Shown one piece after another: positions 14,393 through 21,829 of a stretch of DNA of 30,055 nt (position 1 is its first letter; each line of letters begins with the position of its first letter). A program made the translations under genes and the position numbers. Under the pieces are notes generated by a model that saw only the letters and a list, made by a program, of their open reading frames with translations, ran no database searches and was not told the origin of the DNA. Origin of the DNA: an uncultured Clostridia bacterium (GTDB taxonomy: Bacteria > Bacillota > Clostridia > Christensenellales > CAG-917). The DNA is taken from positions 1-30,055 of the forward strand of contig CAKQMI010000023.1 in the NCBI GenBank assembly GCA_934254835.1. The letters are read 5' to 3'.

Positions 14393-14522
14393 TCAACGGC
14401 AGAATTTTATTGGGATTTTTGCAAAAAATTTTTTATTTTTTTACTCCACGCAAGTACAAAAGTATCTTGCGTGGGATTTAATGACGTAAGTATTGTCATT
14501 CCGAGCGAAGCGTGGGAATCCC
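14393..14522. repeat. composite repeat: half palindrome, loop hairpin, REP-like unit
   Basis: From left to right: AACGGCAGAATTTTATTGGG (a left arm of the palindromic family), the hairpin CCACGCAAG-TACAAAAGTAT-CTTGCGTGG (14446-14474), and GTCATTCCGAGCGAAGCGTG... (14495-14522), a REP-like unit inverted relative to 8014-8044. The loop hairpin has the same loop as 8191-8219 but a different, still fully paired stem. Confidence 0.7.
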
Positions 14523-14587
14523 CTGGGAAGGCACCTTGTCATACTGTCGTTTATGCGGGTATCCTTGTGAAAAAGCTTTTTTCGACA

Positions 14588-14615
14588 ATAAAAAACCTTA
14601 CCGTTTCCGATAAGG
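14588..14615 (-). terminator. terminator of the sigma/anti-sigma operon
   Basis: On the minus strand CCTTATC pairs with GGTAAGG (7 bp, one G-U), followed by TTTTTTATT. It starts 27 bp after the stop codon at 14642. Confidence 0.75.
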
Positions 14616-14641
14616 CTTATTGTTTATATTGTTTATTTTTA

Positions 14642-15649
14642 TTAAAAAAGACTTTTTAGTGTTTGTTCGCTCGGATTCAGAATATCGTTGATTAAACCGG
14701 TGATATAATTGTCGTACAATACCTTGAGTTCCGCAAAGTCGATACTTTCAAGCGAGGTGCGAATTTTTGCAACTTGTTCTTTCCATTGGGAAGGCACCCA
14801 GTCCTCAATTTGTATAAGTTTCTTAATCATATCATCATAACTGCCTTTCACTTTCGCAAAATCCTTGAACACGTCAACAAGCCCACTGCTCTCAATAAGG
14901 GCTGAAATTTTTTCTTCGGCAAACTTATAATAAACGTCCGAAAAAATGTTTCTGTCGTCAAACCACGCCTCTTCCAAAAAACTCTTTCTGTTGGCAATAG
15001 CGGAAGTTAATTCCTCAAAACCGTTGGATAAAGTGGCGTTTCTCGAATATTTCTGTGCAACTTTCAGCAATTCGTCCTTTGAAAAAACCGACGCGTTTAT
15101 GGAAAAACTTATTCTTCCTTTTATGTCTTTCACAAACTTTTCGGCTTTCTCGCCCGCAACGAAAACATCAAAGCCGTCCTCGTCGGATGCAAACTTCAAC
15201 TCGACCGATGCCTTGTGAATTTTTGCGATGGCGTCGTCGAACTTCATATCCTTGACTTCGCCCGCAATGCGCAACACCATATCGCCTTCGATATTTTCGG
15301 CGCGCGCCGTTTCGACGGTTTCTTTGTTGTTCAAGGTAAGCGTGATTTTGGCGTTGTCCTGCGCCTCGTCCGCAGACGCCGACGCCTGCCCTGCCGACAC
15401 TTGCACGTAATAATAGTTGCTGACGACTTTTTCGGGCGCAAGCAATATACCGCAGGTCACCGCAACGGCAACGATAAGCACGCACGCCACGGCGGACATT
15501 GCGATTTTGAACGATTTCCCGGCGGTTTTCTTTTTCGCGACCGCCTCGGGTTTTTGGATATAGGAGGACTGCACGACGTTGTCGTAAACGCGCGGGGTGA
15601 TACTTTCGATTTCGTTTTTCAACTTGTTTTTCAAATCTTTGTTGTTCAC
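14642..15649 (-). CDS. single-pass membrane protein, probable anti-sigma factor
   Basis: This protein of about 335 residues has a short cytoplasmic-type N-terminal region (about 1-48, basic), one transmembrane helix at about 49-72 and a large extracytoplasmic domain with mixed helix and strand and no recognised motif. The gene order sigma factor then single-pass membrane protein, separated by 2 bp, is the usual ECF sigma/anti-sigma arrangement, so it probably holds the sigma factor at the membrane and senses an outside signal. The start is GTG at 15649, 7 bp after AAGGAGG; a TTG two codons earlier would sit directly on that site. The N-terminal part lacks a clear zinc-binding HxxxCxxC motif, so it would be a non-ZAS type. 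The role is inferred from context. Confidence 0.7.
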   Translation of the reverse strand: MNNKDLKNKLKNEIESITPRVYDNVVQSSYIQKPEAVAKKKTAGKSFKIAMSAVACVLIVAVAVTCGILLAPEKVVSNYYYVQVSAGQASASADEAQDNAKITLTLNNKETVETARAENIEGDMVLRIAGEVKDMKFDDAIAKIHKASVELKFASDEDGFDVFVAGEKAEKFVKDIKGRISFSINASVFSKDELLKVAQKYSRNATLSNGFEELTSAIANRKSFLEEAWFDDRNIFSDVYYKFAEEKISALIESSGLVDVFKDFAKVKGSYDDMIKKLIQIEDWVPSQWKEQVAKIRTSLESIDFAELKVLYDNYITGLINDILNPSEQTLKSLF

Positions 15650-15651
15650 GT

Positions 15652-16179
15652 TCAATCCTCCTTCAAGTATTTTTTGAGTTTTTTAAGACTGTTGTTGTAT
15701 GTCCAAAGCACGGTGCCCACGGGCTTTCCCACAATCTCGGCAATCTCGCGGTGCTTGAACCCTGCCACGACGTACAGCATAACGATTTGCGCCGCGTCCG
15801 TCGTCAGCACTTTTTTCATGGCGTCGGTGACGGTGGTGTCGGCAAGATCCTCGACGCTCTTTTCGTGGGACACGGGCTCCCATTCGGAAAAGTCCGTCGC
15901 CGTCTCGTATTTGGCGCGCTTAACGTGGTTGTAAGCCAAGTTTTTGCCGATTTGTATGAGATATGCCGTCGGATTGCCCGACTTGTAACTTTGCACGTTT
16001 TGTCTGAAGCGCACGTAAGTATCCTGCATAAGGTCTTCGGCAACTTCCTTCTTCCTTACTATCGACAACAAAAACGAAAATAAACTTTTTTCCGTGAGTT
16101 CGTAAAACTCGGCAAAAGCATTTTCGTCGCCTTTTTCCTTGATGCGCGCTATTAAACTGTCCAGGCGTTTATTATCCAA
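15652..16179 (-). CDS. ECF-type RNA polymerase sigma factor
   Basis: The 175-residue protein has region 2 (about 25-92, with AEDLMQDTYVRF and AYLIQIGKNLAYNHVKRAK for core and -10 recognition) and region 4 (about 120-172, with the helix-turn-helix HREIAEIVGKPVGTVLWTYNNSLKKL for -35 recognition). Region 3 is absent, as in ECF sigma factors. It starts at TTG (16179), 8 bp after AAAGGGG; no ATG is available in frame. It is followed at 2 bp by the membrane protein that is probably its anti-sigma factor. Its visible promoter is of the housekeeping type, with no obvious autoregulatory ECF promoter. Confidence 0.9.
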   Translation of the reverse strand: MDNKRLDSLIARIKEKGDENAFAEFYELTEKSLFSFLLSIVRKKEVAEDLMQDTYVRFRQNVQSYKSGNPTAYLIQIGKNLAYNHVKRAKYETATDFSEWEPVSHEKSVEDLADTTVTDAMKKVLTTDAAQIVMLYVVAGFKHREIAEIVGKPVGTVLWTYNNSLKKLKKYLKED

Positions 16180-16208
16180 TAGGAATACCCCTTTAATTTA
16201 ATAGGCTA

Positions 16209-16237
16209 ATTATACATATTCAAAAGAAATTTTGCAA
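16209..16237 (-). promoter_or_regulatory. promoter of the sigma-factor operon
   Basis: On the minus strand TTGCAA (16232-16237), 17 bp, TATAAT (16209-16214), about 30 bp before the TTG start. Confidence 0.75.
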
Positions 16238-16357
16238 CCGATATAACCCTTGCAACAAATAAACAATCGTCCCCTCAGTTTTATTTGAAAATTTTTACAA
16301 ATTTCTGTTTTTTGTCGAAAAAAGTCGATATATCTTGATTTTTCGCCGTGTTTTTTG

Positions 16358-16387
16358 CAAAAAGAAACCCCGAAACGCGGTTCGGGG
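16358..16387 (-). terminator. terminator of the ferredoxin gene
   Basis: On the minus strand CCCCGAA pairs with TTCGGGG, followed by TTTCTTTTT. It begins about 19 bp after the ferredoxin stop. Confidence 0.85.
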
Positions 16388-16405
16388 AGTTCTTTCATTT
16401 GCAAA

Positions 16406-16573
16406 TTAGCCTTGAATTGCGCCAACCGGGCAACCTTCTGCGCAAGCTCCGCAATCGATGCACTCGTCGGCGTTGATTTCATATTTTCCGCCGTTTTCGG
16501 CAATAGCACCTACCGGGCACGCGTCTGCACATGCTCCGCAAGCGATGCATTCGTCATTGATTTTGTGTGCCAT
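16406..16573 (-). CDS. 2[4Fe-4S] ferredoxin
   Basis: This 55-residue clostridial-type ferredoxin has two CxxCxxCxxxCP clusters: CIACGACADACP in the first half and CIDCGACAEGCP in the second, each closing with VGAI. The two halves mirror each other, as usual for the family. It carries low-potential electrons in the cytoplasm for fermentation enzymes and other reductases. A strong AAAGGAGAA site lies 9 bp before the ATG, and it has its own promoter and terminator, so it is a single-gene unit. It is a possible electron source for the NADPH-motif-less reductase at 534-1442, which is inference only. Confidence 0.95.
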   Translation of the reverse strand: MAHKINDECIACGACADACPVGAIAENGGKYEINADECIDCGACAEGCPVGAIQG

Positions 16574-16615
16574 AATACGTTCTCCTTTAATTATTTGGGC
16601 TTTCCCCCTTTCAAT

Positions 16616-16644
16616 ATATTAGCATACGCCCGTCAAATTTGCAA
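16616..16644 (-). promoter_or_regulatory. ferredoxin promoter
   Basis: On the minus strand TTGCAA (16639-16644), 17 bp, TAATAT (16616-16621), about 42 bp before the ATG. Confidence 0.6.
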
Positions 16645-16670
16645 GGGATTTGAAATTTTACTTGAATTTT

Positions 16671-16699
16671 TAGACAAACACGCAAAAACCATATATAAT
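16671..16699 (+). promoter_or_regulatory. promoter of the decarboxylase-tmk-holB-ricT operon, leaderless geometry
   Basis: TAGACA (16671-16676), 17 bp, TATAAT (16694-16699). Only 7 bp separate the -10 from the ATG at 16707, so the predicted start point falls at or next to the start codon. Confidence 0.7.
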
Positions 16700-16706
16700 T
16701 AGGTTT

Positions 16707-17993
16707 ATGAAACCGTTGTACGACAAAATTTACGATTATATAAAGTCCAACCCGTCGCGCTTCCACATGCCGGGACACTTCGGCACGGGCAAAAGTCCCC
16801 TTTTCGACAGCGCAAAGTTCGACGTGACGGAACTCGACTTTTCGGACAACCTGCAAAATCCGACGGGCGTAATTTTACAAAGCGAAAAACTGTGCGCCAA
16901 AACTTACGGTGCGAAACATTGCTTTTATTTGACGTCGGGAAGCACCACGGGGATTTTCGTCGCCCTGTCCGCAATACGCGAAAAAACCGACGAAATCATC
17001 ATTTCCCGCTCGTCGCACAAGTCCGTCTTTTCGGCGGTGAGAATGCTCGGATTCAAGGTGCGATATATCCCCTCGACATTCGACAAGTCGGGCATACCTT
17101 TGCCCGTGACGAAAGACGAGGTCGAAACCGCACTTCGTTTATATCCGCATGCGGGGGCGTGCGCAATCGTGTCCCCCAACTACTTCGGAATGTGCGCGGA
17201 CGCAAATTCAATATCGTCGCTTATGAAAGAACGTGGCAAAATCCTTTTTGTGGACGAGGCACACGGCGCGCATTTCCCGTTTTCTTCGCATTTTGAAAAA
17301 GGCTTTTCGTGCGTTGCGGACGTGACCGTCACAAGCTTCCACAAAACCTTGCCCGTCTACTCGGGCGGAGCGGGGATATTTTGCAATAACGACACTTTAT
17401 CCGACGATTTGTGGCGTTTACGCGCCGATTTGCACACTACAAGCCCGTCTTATCTTACTCTTGCCGGCATCGACTACGCCGTGGACGAGATGAGAAACAA
17501 CGGCGAAAAAGAGTATCAAAACCTTTATGAAAAGGTAAACTTATTAAAAGAAAAATTACCGCTCGAAACCGTGAAAAACGACGACTTTTCCCGCCTTGTG
17601 ATAAAGTGCGGAAAAGACGGCTTTGATAAACTGAAAGAAAAAAACGTCGTGCCGGAAACGACTTTTTATGATTTGGCGGTATTCATTTTGTCGCCGAACA
17701 ACTTGGATAAAATCGACGATATTTACGACGCATTGAAAGACGTAAAGTACGAAAACCCGTGCGCCGTTGCGCCTCCGCCCGCCCCCGTATTTCGTGAGGC
17801 AAAAGGCGCGGGCGTTTATCTTCCCCTAAAAGACGCGGTCGGTCACGTTTCCCTCCGCGAAGTCGGCGCGTATCCTCCGGGCATACCCGTCGTCGCTTTT
17901 AACGAAGTCGTCACCGAAAATATTGCCGAATATTTATCACACCGCGACGTTTTTGGCTTTGTAAACGACAAATTATATGTTACAATAGATTAG
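16707..17993 (+). CDS. PLP-dependent Orn/Lys/Arg decarboxylase family protein
   Basis: Fold-type I PLP decarboxylases of this group remove CO2 from arginine, lysine or ornithine. The 428-residue protein has HMPGH (20-24), the phosphate-binding TSGST (76-80), SSHKS (102-106), the cofactor-ring DEAHGAH (183-189) and SFHKT with the Schiff-base lysine at 213. The family C-terminal signature EVGAYPPGIP is at about 395-404. The length matches the short, wingless YaaO/SpeA-type enzymes. The substrate cannot be decided from sequence. It heads the block with tmk, holB and ricT, as yaaO does in Bacillus subtilis. No Shine-Dalgarno precedes the ATG and the -10 is only 7 bp away, suggesting a leaderless message. 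Confidence 0.92.
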   Translation: MKPLYDKIYDYIKSNPSRFHMPGHFGTGKSPLFDSAKFDVTELDFSDNLQNPTGVILQSEKLCAKTYGAKHCFYLTSGSTTGIFVALSAIREKTDEIIISRSSHKSVFSAVRMLGFKVRYIPSTFDKSGIPLPVTKDEVETALRLYPHAGACAIVSPNYFGMCADANSISSLMKERGKILFVDEAHGAHFPFSSHFEKGFSCVADVTVTSFHKTLPVYSGGAGIFCNNDTLSDDLWRLRADLHTTSPSYLTLAGIDYAVDEMRNNGEKEYQNLYEKVNLLKEKLPLETVKNDDFSRLVIKCGKDGFDKLKEKNVVPETTFYDLAVFILSPNNLDKIDDIYDALKDVKYENPCAVAPPPAPVFREAKGAGVYLPLKDAVGHVSLREVGAYPPGIPVVAFNEVVTENIAEYLSHRDVFGFVNDKLYVTID

Positions 17994-18015
17994 TAATAAC
18001 TACTTGGACACGACT

Positions 18016-18645
18016 ATGAAAGGAAAATTTATCACTTTTGAAGGGGGCGAAGGCGTCGGAAAATCCACGCAGGTTCGTCTTCTCATGGAATATCTGGAAC
18101 AGACAAATCAACCCGCCGTTTTGGTGCGCCAGCCCGGCGGTACTCCCATTTCGGAAAAAATCCGCGCGATACTTCTTTCGCCCGAAAGCACCGACATGAC
18201 GCCCGAGTGCGAGGCTTATCTTTACGCGGCGGCGCGTGCGCAACTTTTGAAAGAGGTTGTTATTCCCGCACTTGACGCGGGCAAAATCGTCGTTTGCGAC
18301 CGTCACGTCGACAGTTCCGTCGCCTATCAGGGTGCGGGACGCGGGCTCGGCGCGGACGTCGTGAAAAATATAAACAAACAAGCCGTCGAGGGTTGTCCCG
18401 TCGACGCAACGATATTTTTGGATCTGCCCCACGACAAAATGTTTAGGAGTATCAAAAAATCCGTGGAGCTCGGCGACCGCTTCGAGGTGGAATCGGGCGA
18501 CTTTCACGCCCGCGTTTATAAGGGCTTTTCGGACATCGCAAAGGAAAATCCCGACAGGGTTATCCGCATCGTCCCCTGCGAAAACAAGGCGGACACCAAC
18601 AAAGCAATCATCAACGCATTGAAAGAAAAAGGTCTTATCAAATGA
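18016..18645 (+). CDS. tmk: thymidylate kinase
   Basis: It phosphorylates dTMP to dTDP with ATP, a required step for dTTP. The 209-residue protein has the P-loop GGEGVGKS (10-17), the QPGGTPISEKIR segment that contacts dTMP, DRH (95-97) in place of the usual DRY, and SSVAYQGAGRGLG (100-112). The start is ATG at 18016, because a TTG four codons earlier has no ribosome binding site and the family begins just before the first strand. It lies 22 bp after the decarboxylase and its stop overlaps the start of holB in ATGA. Ribosome binding site support is weak, consistent with read-through translation within the operon. Confidence 0.94.
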   Translation: MKGKFITFEGGEGVGKSTQVRLLMEYLEQTNQPAVLVRQPGGTPISEKIRAILLSPESTDMTPECEAYLYAAARAQLLKEVVIPALDAGKIVVCDRHVDSSVAYQGAGRGLGADVVKNINKQAVEGCPVDATIFLDLPHDKMFRSIKKSVELGDRFEVESGDFHARVYKGFSDIAKENPDRVIRIVPCENKADTNKAIINALKEKGLIK

Positions 18646-19613
18646 TTGAGTTTCAAAGCGCGCTGAAAAAAAGTCGCGCCTACAACTTAATAAAACACGA
18701 CGTCGATACGGGCAATCTGTCACACGCGTATATGGTGATTTCGCCCGACGTTTTCGCCGTGCAAAACCTTTTCAAAATCATTGCGTGCTCGGTTTATTGC
18801 AAAGACGCGTGCCTCGTTTGTCCGACGTGCAAAAAAGTCCTGAACAGCAACCACGCCGACGTGAAATTTATCAACGAGGACGGCAAAAAAATCAAAGTCG
18901 AGGACATTTCCGCCCTCATCGAGGACACCGAAACTAAGCCGTTTGAAAGCGATCACAAACTTTACTTTGTGTTTTCCGCCGACAAAATGAACCCCGCCTC
19001 GCAAAACAAACTGCTGAAAACTTTGGAAGAACCGCAAAAAGCAGTCAGTATCTTTTTGGGCGTCGGCAGTGAAAGCGCGATTTTGGACACAGTAAAGTCC
19101 CGCACGAAAAAAATCACGCTGGACAGGTTTTCGGAAGAAGACATAAAGTCCGCCCTTTTGAGCGAGGGAGTGAGCGAGGAACAGGCGACCATCGCCTCGG
19201 CGTGCGCTGACGGTATGTTGTGGCGCGCCAAAGAGATTGCGTCCGACTCGTCCTTTTCGGAAACGTTCAACCGCGCCGTCTTTATTCTGAACAATCTGAA
19301 GAAAAGCAGTGATGTGGCAAAGTTTTTGAACGATAAAGTGCTGGATAAGGAAAATTTGCCCGTGTTTTTGGACGCGCTGTCAATCGTCCTGCGCGATATG
19401 ATTGTCACAAAAACCGACAAACGCCTTATTATGAGCAAACATAAGGAATGGGAAATCGAGGCTCTGTCCAAAGGCTTTTCTTTGGAGGCTCTGTCCAACA
19501 TTCTTTATCTTGTCAACGAAGAAAGAAAAAAATTGAGTTTTTACGTGGGAAGCGTCGGCGTTGTCGAAAATCTGCTTCTCGGTATTTTGGAGGTCAAATA
19601 TAAATGTCAGTAA
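18642..19613 (+). CDS. holB: DNA polymerase III delta' subunit
   Basis: It is part of the clamp loader that opens the sliding clamp at primed sites. The 323-residue protein has the AAA+ layout without a working P-loop (SPDVFAVQNLF where ATPase subunits have GPxGxGKT), which is normal for delta'. It has a zinc module with Cys 53, 57, 60 and 63, a KTLEEP segment at about 126-131 and the SRT motif at 153-155 that supplies the arginine finger. The ATGA overlap with tmk and a 10-bp overlap with ricT show tight co-translation. Confidence 0.9.
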   Translation: MIEFQSALKKSRAYNLIKHDVDTGNLSHAYMVISPDVFAVQNLFKIIACSVYCKDACLVCPTCKKVLNSNHADVKFINEDGKKIKVEDISALIEDTETKPFESDHKLYFVFSADKMNPASQNKLLKTLEEPQKAVSIFLGVGSESAILDTVKSRTKKITLDRFSEEDIKSALLSEGVSEEQATIASACADGMLWRAKEIASDSSFSETFNRAVFILNNLKKSSDVAKFLNDKVLDKENLPVFLDALSIVLRDMIVTKTDKRLIMSKHKEWEIEALSKGFSLEALSNILYLVNEERKKLSFYVGSVGVVENLLLGILEVKYKCQ

Positions 19614-20479
19614 CAATAGTCGGAATAAAATTTAAGAACTCGTGCAAGGTGTACTATTTCAGCCCCGAAAACATCGTGTTCAAGGAAGGGGACTCGGCAA
19701 TCGTCGAAACGGCGCGCGGGACGGAATACGGCGACGTCGTCATCGCAAACCGCGAGGTGGACGATAAGGAAGTTGTGCAACCGTTAAAACCCGTCGTCAG
19801 AAAAGCCACCGATGCCGACAAACAACAGGTTGAAAAAAACCTTGCCATGCGCCCCGAGGCTATGCGCATCGCAACCGAAAAAATCGAAAAACACAACCTG
19901 AATATGAAACTTGTGGACGTCGAATACACCTTTGACCGCCAAAAGATTATCTTTTACTTCACGGCGGCGGGACGCGTTGATTTCCGCGACCTCGTCAAGG
20001 ACCTTGCGGGCGTTTTCAGAAACCGCATCGAACTGCGCCAGATTTACGAGCGTGACGACGCCAAAATGCGCGGTGCTCTTGCGCCCTGCGGTCGTCCGTG
20101 CTGTTGCAACACCTGTCTTCCCGACTTTGCAAAAGTGTCCATAAAAATGGCGAAACTTCAAGGGCTGTCCCTCAATCCCACCAAAATCAGCGGTGTGTGC
20201 GGACGTCTTATGTGCTGTCTGAAATTCGAAAACGACTACTATGCCGAAATGTACAAGAAAATGCCCAAAATCGGCAGTCGCGCAAAAACCCCCGACGGCG
20301 AAGGCGTTGTCGAAAGCAACGATATCTTGAAGCAACAAGTCAAGGTCAAAATCATGGACAAGGACGGCAGTTTCGACGTCAAAACCTACGACCTCAAAGA
20401 CGTTTCCGCCCGCGTGCATCAATCGGTGGAACTCGACGACTCTGTGGACGACGCGGAACTCAAAAAATTGGAAGACTGA
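19604..20479 (+). CDS. ricT: PSP1-domain protein RicT (YaaT)
   Basis: In Bacillus subtilis RicT forms the Y-complex with RicA and RicF, binds iron-sulfur clusters and steers RNase Y cleavage of mRNAs. This 291-residue protein has the PSP1 core and the cysteine-rich signature PCGRPCCCNTC (161-171), with further cysteines CGRLMCC (199-205). The start overlaps the last 10 bp of holB and has a GGAGG site about 10 bp upstream. It closes the decarboxylase-tmk-holB-ricT block, the same relative order as in Bacillus. The initiation control gene yabA does not follow. The C-terminal tail (about 270-291) is acidic. Confidence 0.93.
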   Translation: MSVTIVGIKFKNSCKVYYFSPENIVFKEGDSAIVETARGTEYGDVVIANREVDDKEVVQPLKPVVRKATDADKQQVEKNLAMRPEAMRIATEKIEKHNLNMKLVDVEYTFDRQKIIFYFTAAGRVDFRDLVKDLAGVFRNRIELRQIYERDDAKMRGALAPCGRPCCCNTCLPDFAKVSIKMAKLQGLSLNPTKISGVCGRLMCCLKFENDYYAEMYKKMPKIGSRAKTPDGEGVVESNDILKQQVKVKIMDKDGSFDVKTYDLKDVSARVHQSVELDDSVDDAELKKLED

Positions 20480-20525
20480 CGATTTCCTCGTCTTAACATA
20501 AATCATATAGCACAGGCAAAAGATT

Positions 20526-20548
20526 TTATGTCGAACATAAGGTTTTTT
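20526..20548 (+). terminator. possible terminator of the tmk-holB-ricT operon
   Basis: TTATGT/ACATAA stem (6 bp, loop CGA) followed by GGTTTTTT. The stem is short and AT-rich, and the T run overlaps the next promoter. Confidence 0.4.
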
Positions 20549-20549
20549 G

Positions 20550-20578
20550 TTGACAATTTTACTTTATAAGTTTATATT
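20550..20578 (+). promoter_or_regulatory. promoter of the YitT-family gene, leaderless geometry
   Basis: TTGACA (20550-20555), 17 bp, TATATT (20573-20578). Seven bp later comes the ATG at 20586, the same -10-to-ATG distance as at 16707. Confidence 0.75.
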
Positions 20579-20585
20579 ACGGACT

Positions 20586-21545
20586 ATGAAATCAGAGAAA
20601 TCGAAAAAATTTTTAAGTCGTGTCGGGTTTTACGGTCTTTTGTTATTCTTCGCACTGCTTCGCGCGGTGGCGTCGTACGTCTTTATTGTCCCAAACGCAT
20701 TTGCCCCGGGTGGAGTAGGCGGTATCGCGAGTATCGTTTACAACGTCGTCAAGCTGTACGACCTTAAACTTGCGGAAAGCGTGTTCAACCCCGCCGTCAC
20801 GATTTTCGTGCTGAACCTCCCGCTTATTATCGCGTCGTTTTTCACGCTCAACAAACAATTTGCAATCAATACGACCATAGTAACCGTCGGATATTCGGGG
20901 TTTATGGCGTTGTTTTCGGCACTTAAACTGCCTGTTTTTCAAGGATCGGGCATGGAAAGCAGTCTGACGATAATCTCGGCACTCGCAGGTGGCGTCATCT
21001 CGGGCGTCGCTCTTGGCGGTTCGCTTTTGACCAACAGCAGTGCGGGCGGTACGGATATCCTTGGCAAAATCGCCAACAAAAAACGTCCCGAACTGAACAC
21101 GAGTTGGTTCATATTCATCTTTGACAGCGTCGTTGTTTTGCTGTCGGGTATCGTCGGTCTGTTGTCGGCAAAAGGTATGGACGCCAACACGACTTTCGTC
21201 AAAATCGCGTCGCCTATCTTTTATTCGTTCATCACCCTGTTTTTGACAAGCGAGGTCGCCGACGTCATCACAACGGGTACGCAGTCCAGCGTCGTGTTCA
21301 ATATCATCACCGACAAAGCCGAGGAAATGGGCGACGCTATCGTCCAAATCTTGCACCGCGGTGGCACAATTATCCACGCCGAAGGCATCTATACCGACTC
21401 CACAAGAAAAATCCTTGTGTGCGTTGTCAAAAAGAAACAGTCCGCCACCCTCAAACAAATTATCAAAGACGTCGATCCCTCTGCGTTTACTTACATAAAT
21501 AAGGCGAAAGAGGTCAACGGCTTCGGCTTCAAGAGCGGGGGCTAA
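20586..21545 (+). CDS. YitT-family membrane protein (DUF161/DUF2179)
   Basis: YitT proteins are polytopic membrane proteins of unclear transport role with a cytoplasmic ACT-like DUF2179 tail. From the ATG at 20586 (319 residues) there are about five to six membrane segments (roughly 14-34, 57-75, 89-107, 120-142, 165-185 and 200-218). The family signature PNAFAPGGVGGIA is near 37-49 and the soluble DUF2179 domain (RGGTIIHAEGIY...) fills about 225-312. A frame extending to 20547 exists but would start inside the promoter. No Shine-Dalgarno is visible. It is transcribed alone and followed by a strong terminator. Confidence 0.88.
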   Translation: MKSEKSKKFLSRVGFYGLLLFFALLRAVASYVFIVPNAFAPGGVGGIASIVYNVVKLYDLKLAESVFNPAVTIFVLNLPLIIASFFTLNKQFAINTTIVTVGYSGFMALFSALKLPVFQGSGMESSLTIISALAGGVISGVALGGSLLTNSSAGGTDILGKIANKKRPELNTSWFIFIFDSVVVLLSGIVGLLSAKGMDANTTFVKIASPIFYSFITLFLTSEVADVITTGTQSSVVFNIITDKAEEMGDAIVQILHRGGTIIHAEGIYTDSTRKILVCVVKKKQSATLKQIIKDVDPSAFTYINKAKEVNGFGFKSGG

Positions 21546-21604
21546 ACAACGATTTCCTTGGTTTTTCCCCGCGCGTGACGCGCGCGTGCGTAACATAATA
21601 ATAA

Positions 21605-21634
21605 AGCCCTGCAATCCTGCAGGGCTGTTTTTTT
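21605..21634 (+). terminator. terminator of the YitT-family gene
   Basis: A perfect 9-bp stem AGCCCTGCA/TGCAGGGCT with loop ATCC is followed by GTTTTTTT. Confidence 0.9.
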
Positions 21635-21653
21635 GTAATAAATGTTTTAATAT

Positions 21654-21685
21654 GGTTCTCACGTCACTTCGTTCCTCGCAATGAC
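21654..21685. repeat. REP-like unit
   Basis: GGTTCTCACGTCACTTCGTT followed by CCTCGCAATGAC. It is related to 8014-8044 and lies 17 bp before a palindromic element, the same arrangement as there. Confidence 0.6.
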
Positions 21686-21702
21686 ATTAGAAAGTGTCTC
21701 TC

Positions 21703-21829
21703 TAAAAAGTCAGAATTTTGATGGATTTTCGGGGTTCTTGACGGGTTCGTGCGAAGGCGCGTACTTGGCGTACGTAACTGAGCAGGGTTCCGTCAAAACG
21801 CCGAAAAGGCGCAAAATTATGACTTTTTA
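21703..21829. repeat. 127-bp palindromic element (copy 3), overlapping the lysS end
   Basis: The ends are the perfect inverted repeat TAAAAAGTCA/TGACTTTTTA (21703-21712 and 21820-21829). Pairing continues inward through AATTTTG/CAAAATT, TTTTCGG/CCGAAAA and TTGACGGGTTC/GGTTCCGTCAA, with GCGTACTTGGCGTACG-like sequence at the centre. The right end contains the lysS stop codon. Confidence 0.85.

Noticed and set aside
20643..21662. 339-residue open frame on the minus strand
   Set aside because: Antisense to the YitT-family gene and running through its terminator; no ribosome binding site or motif.
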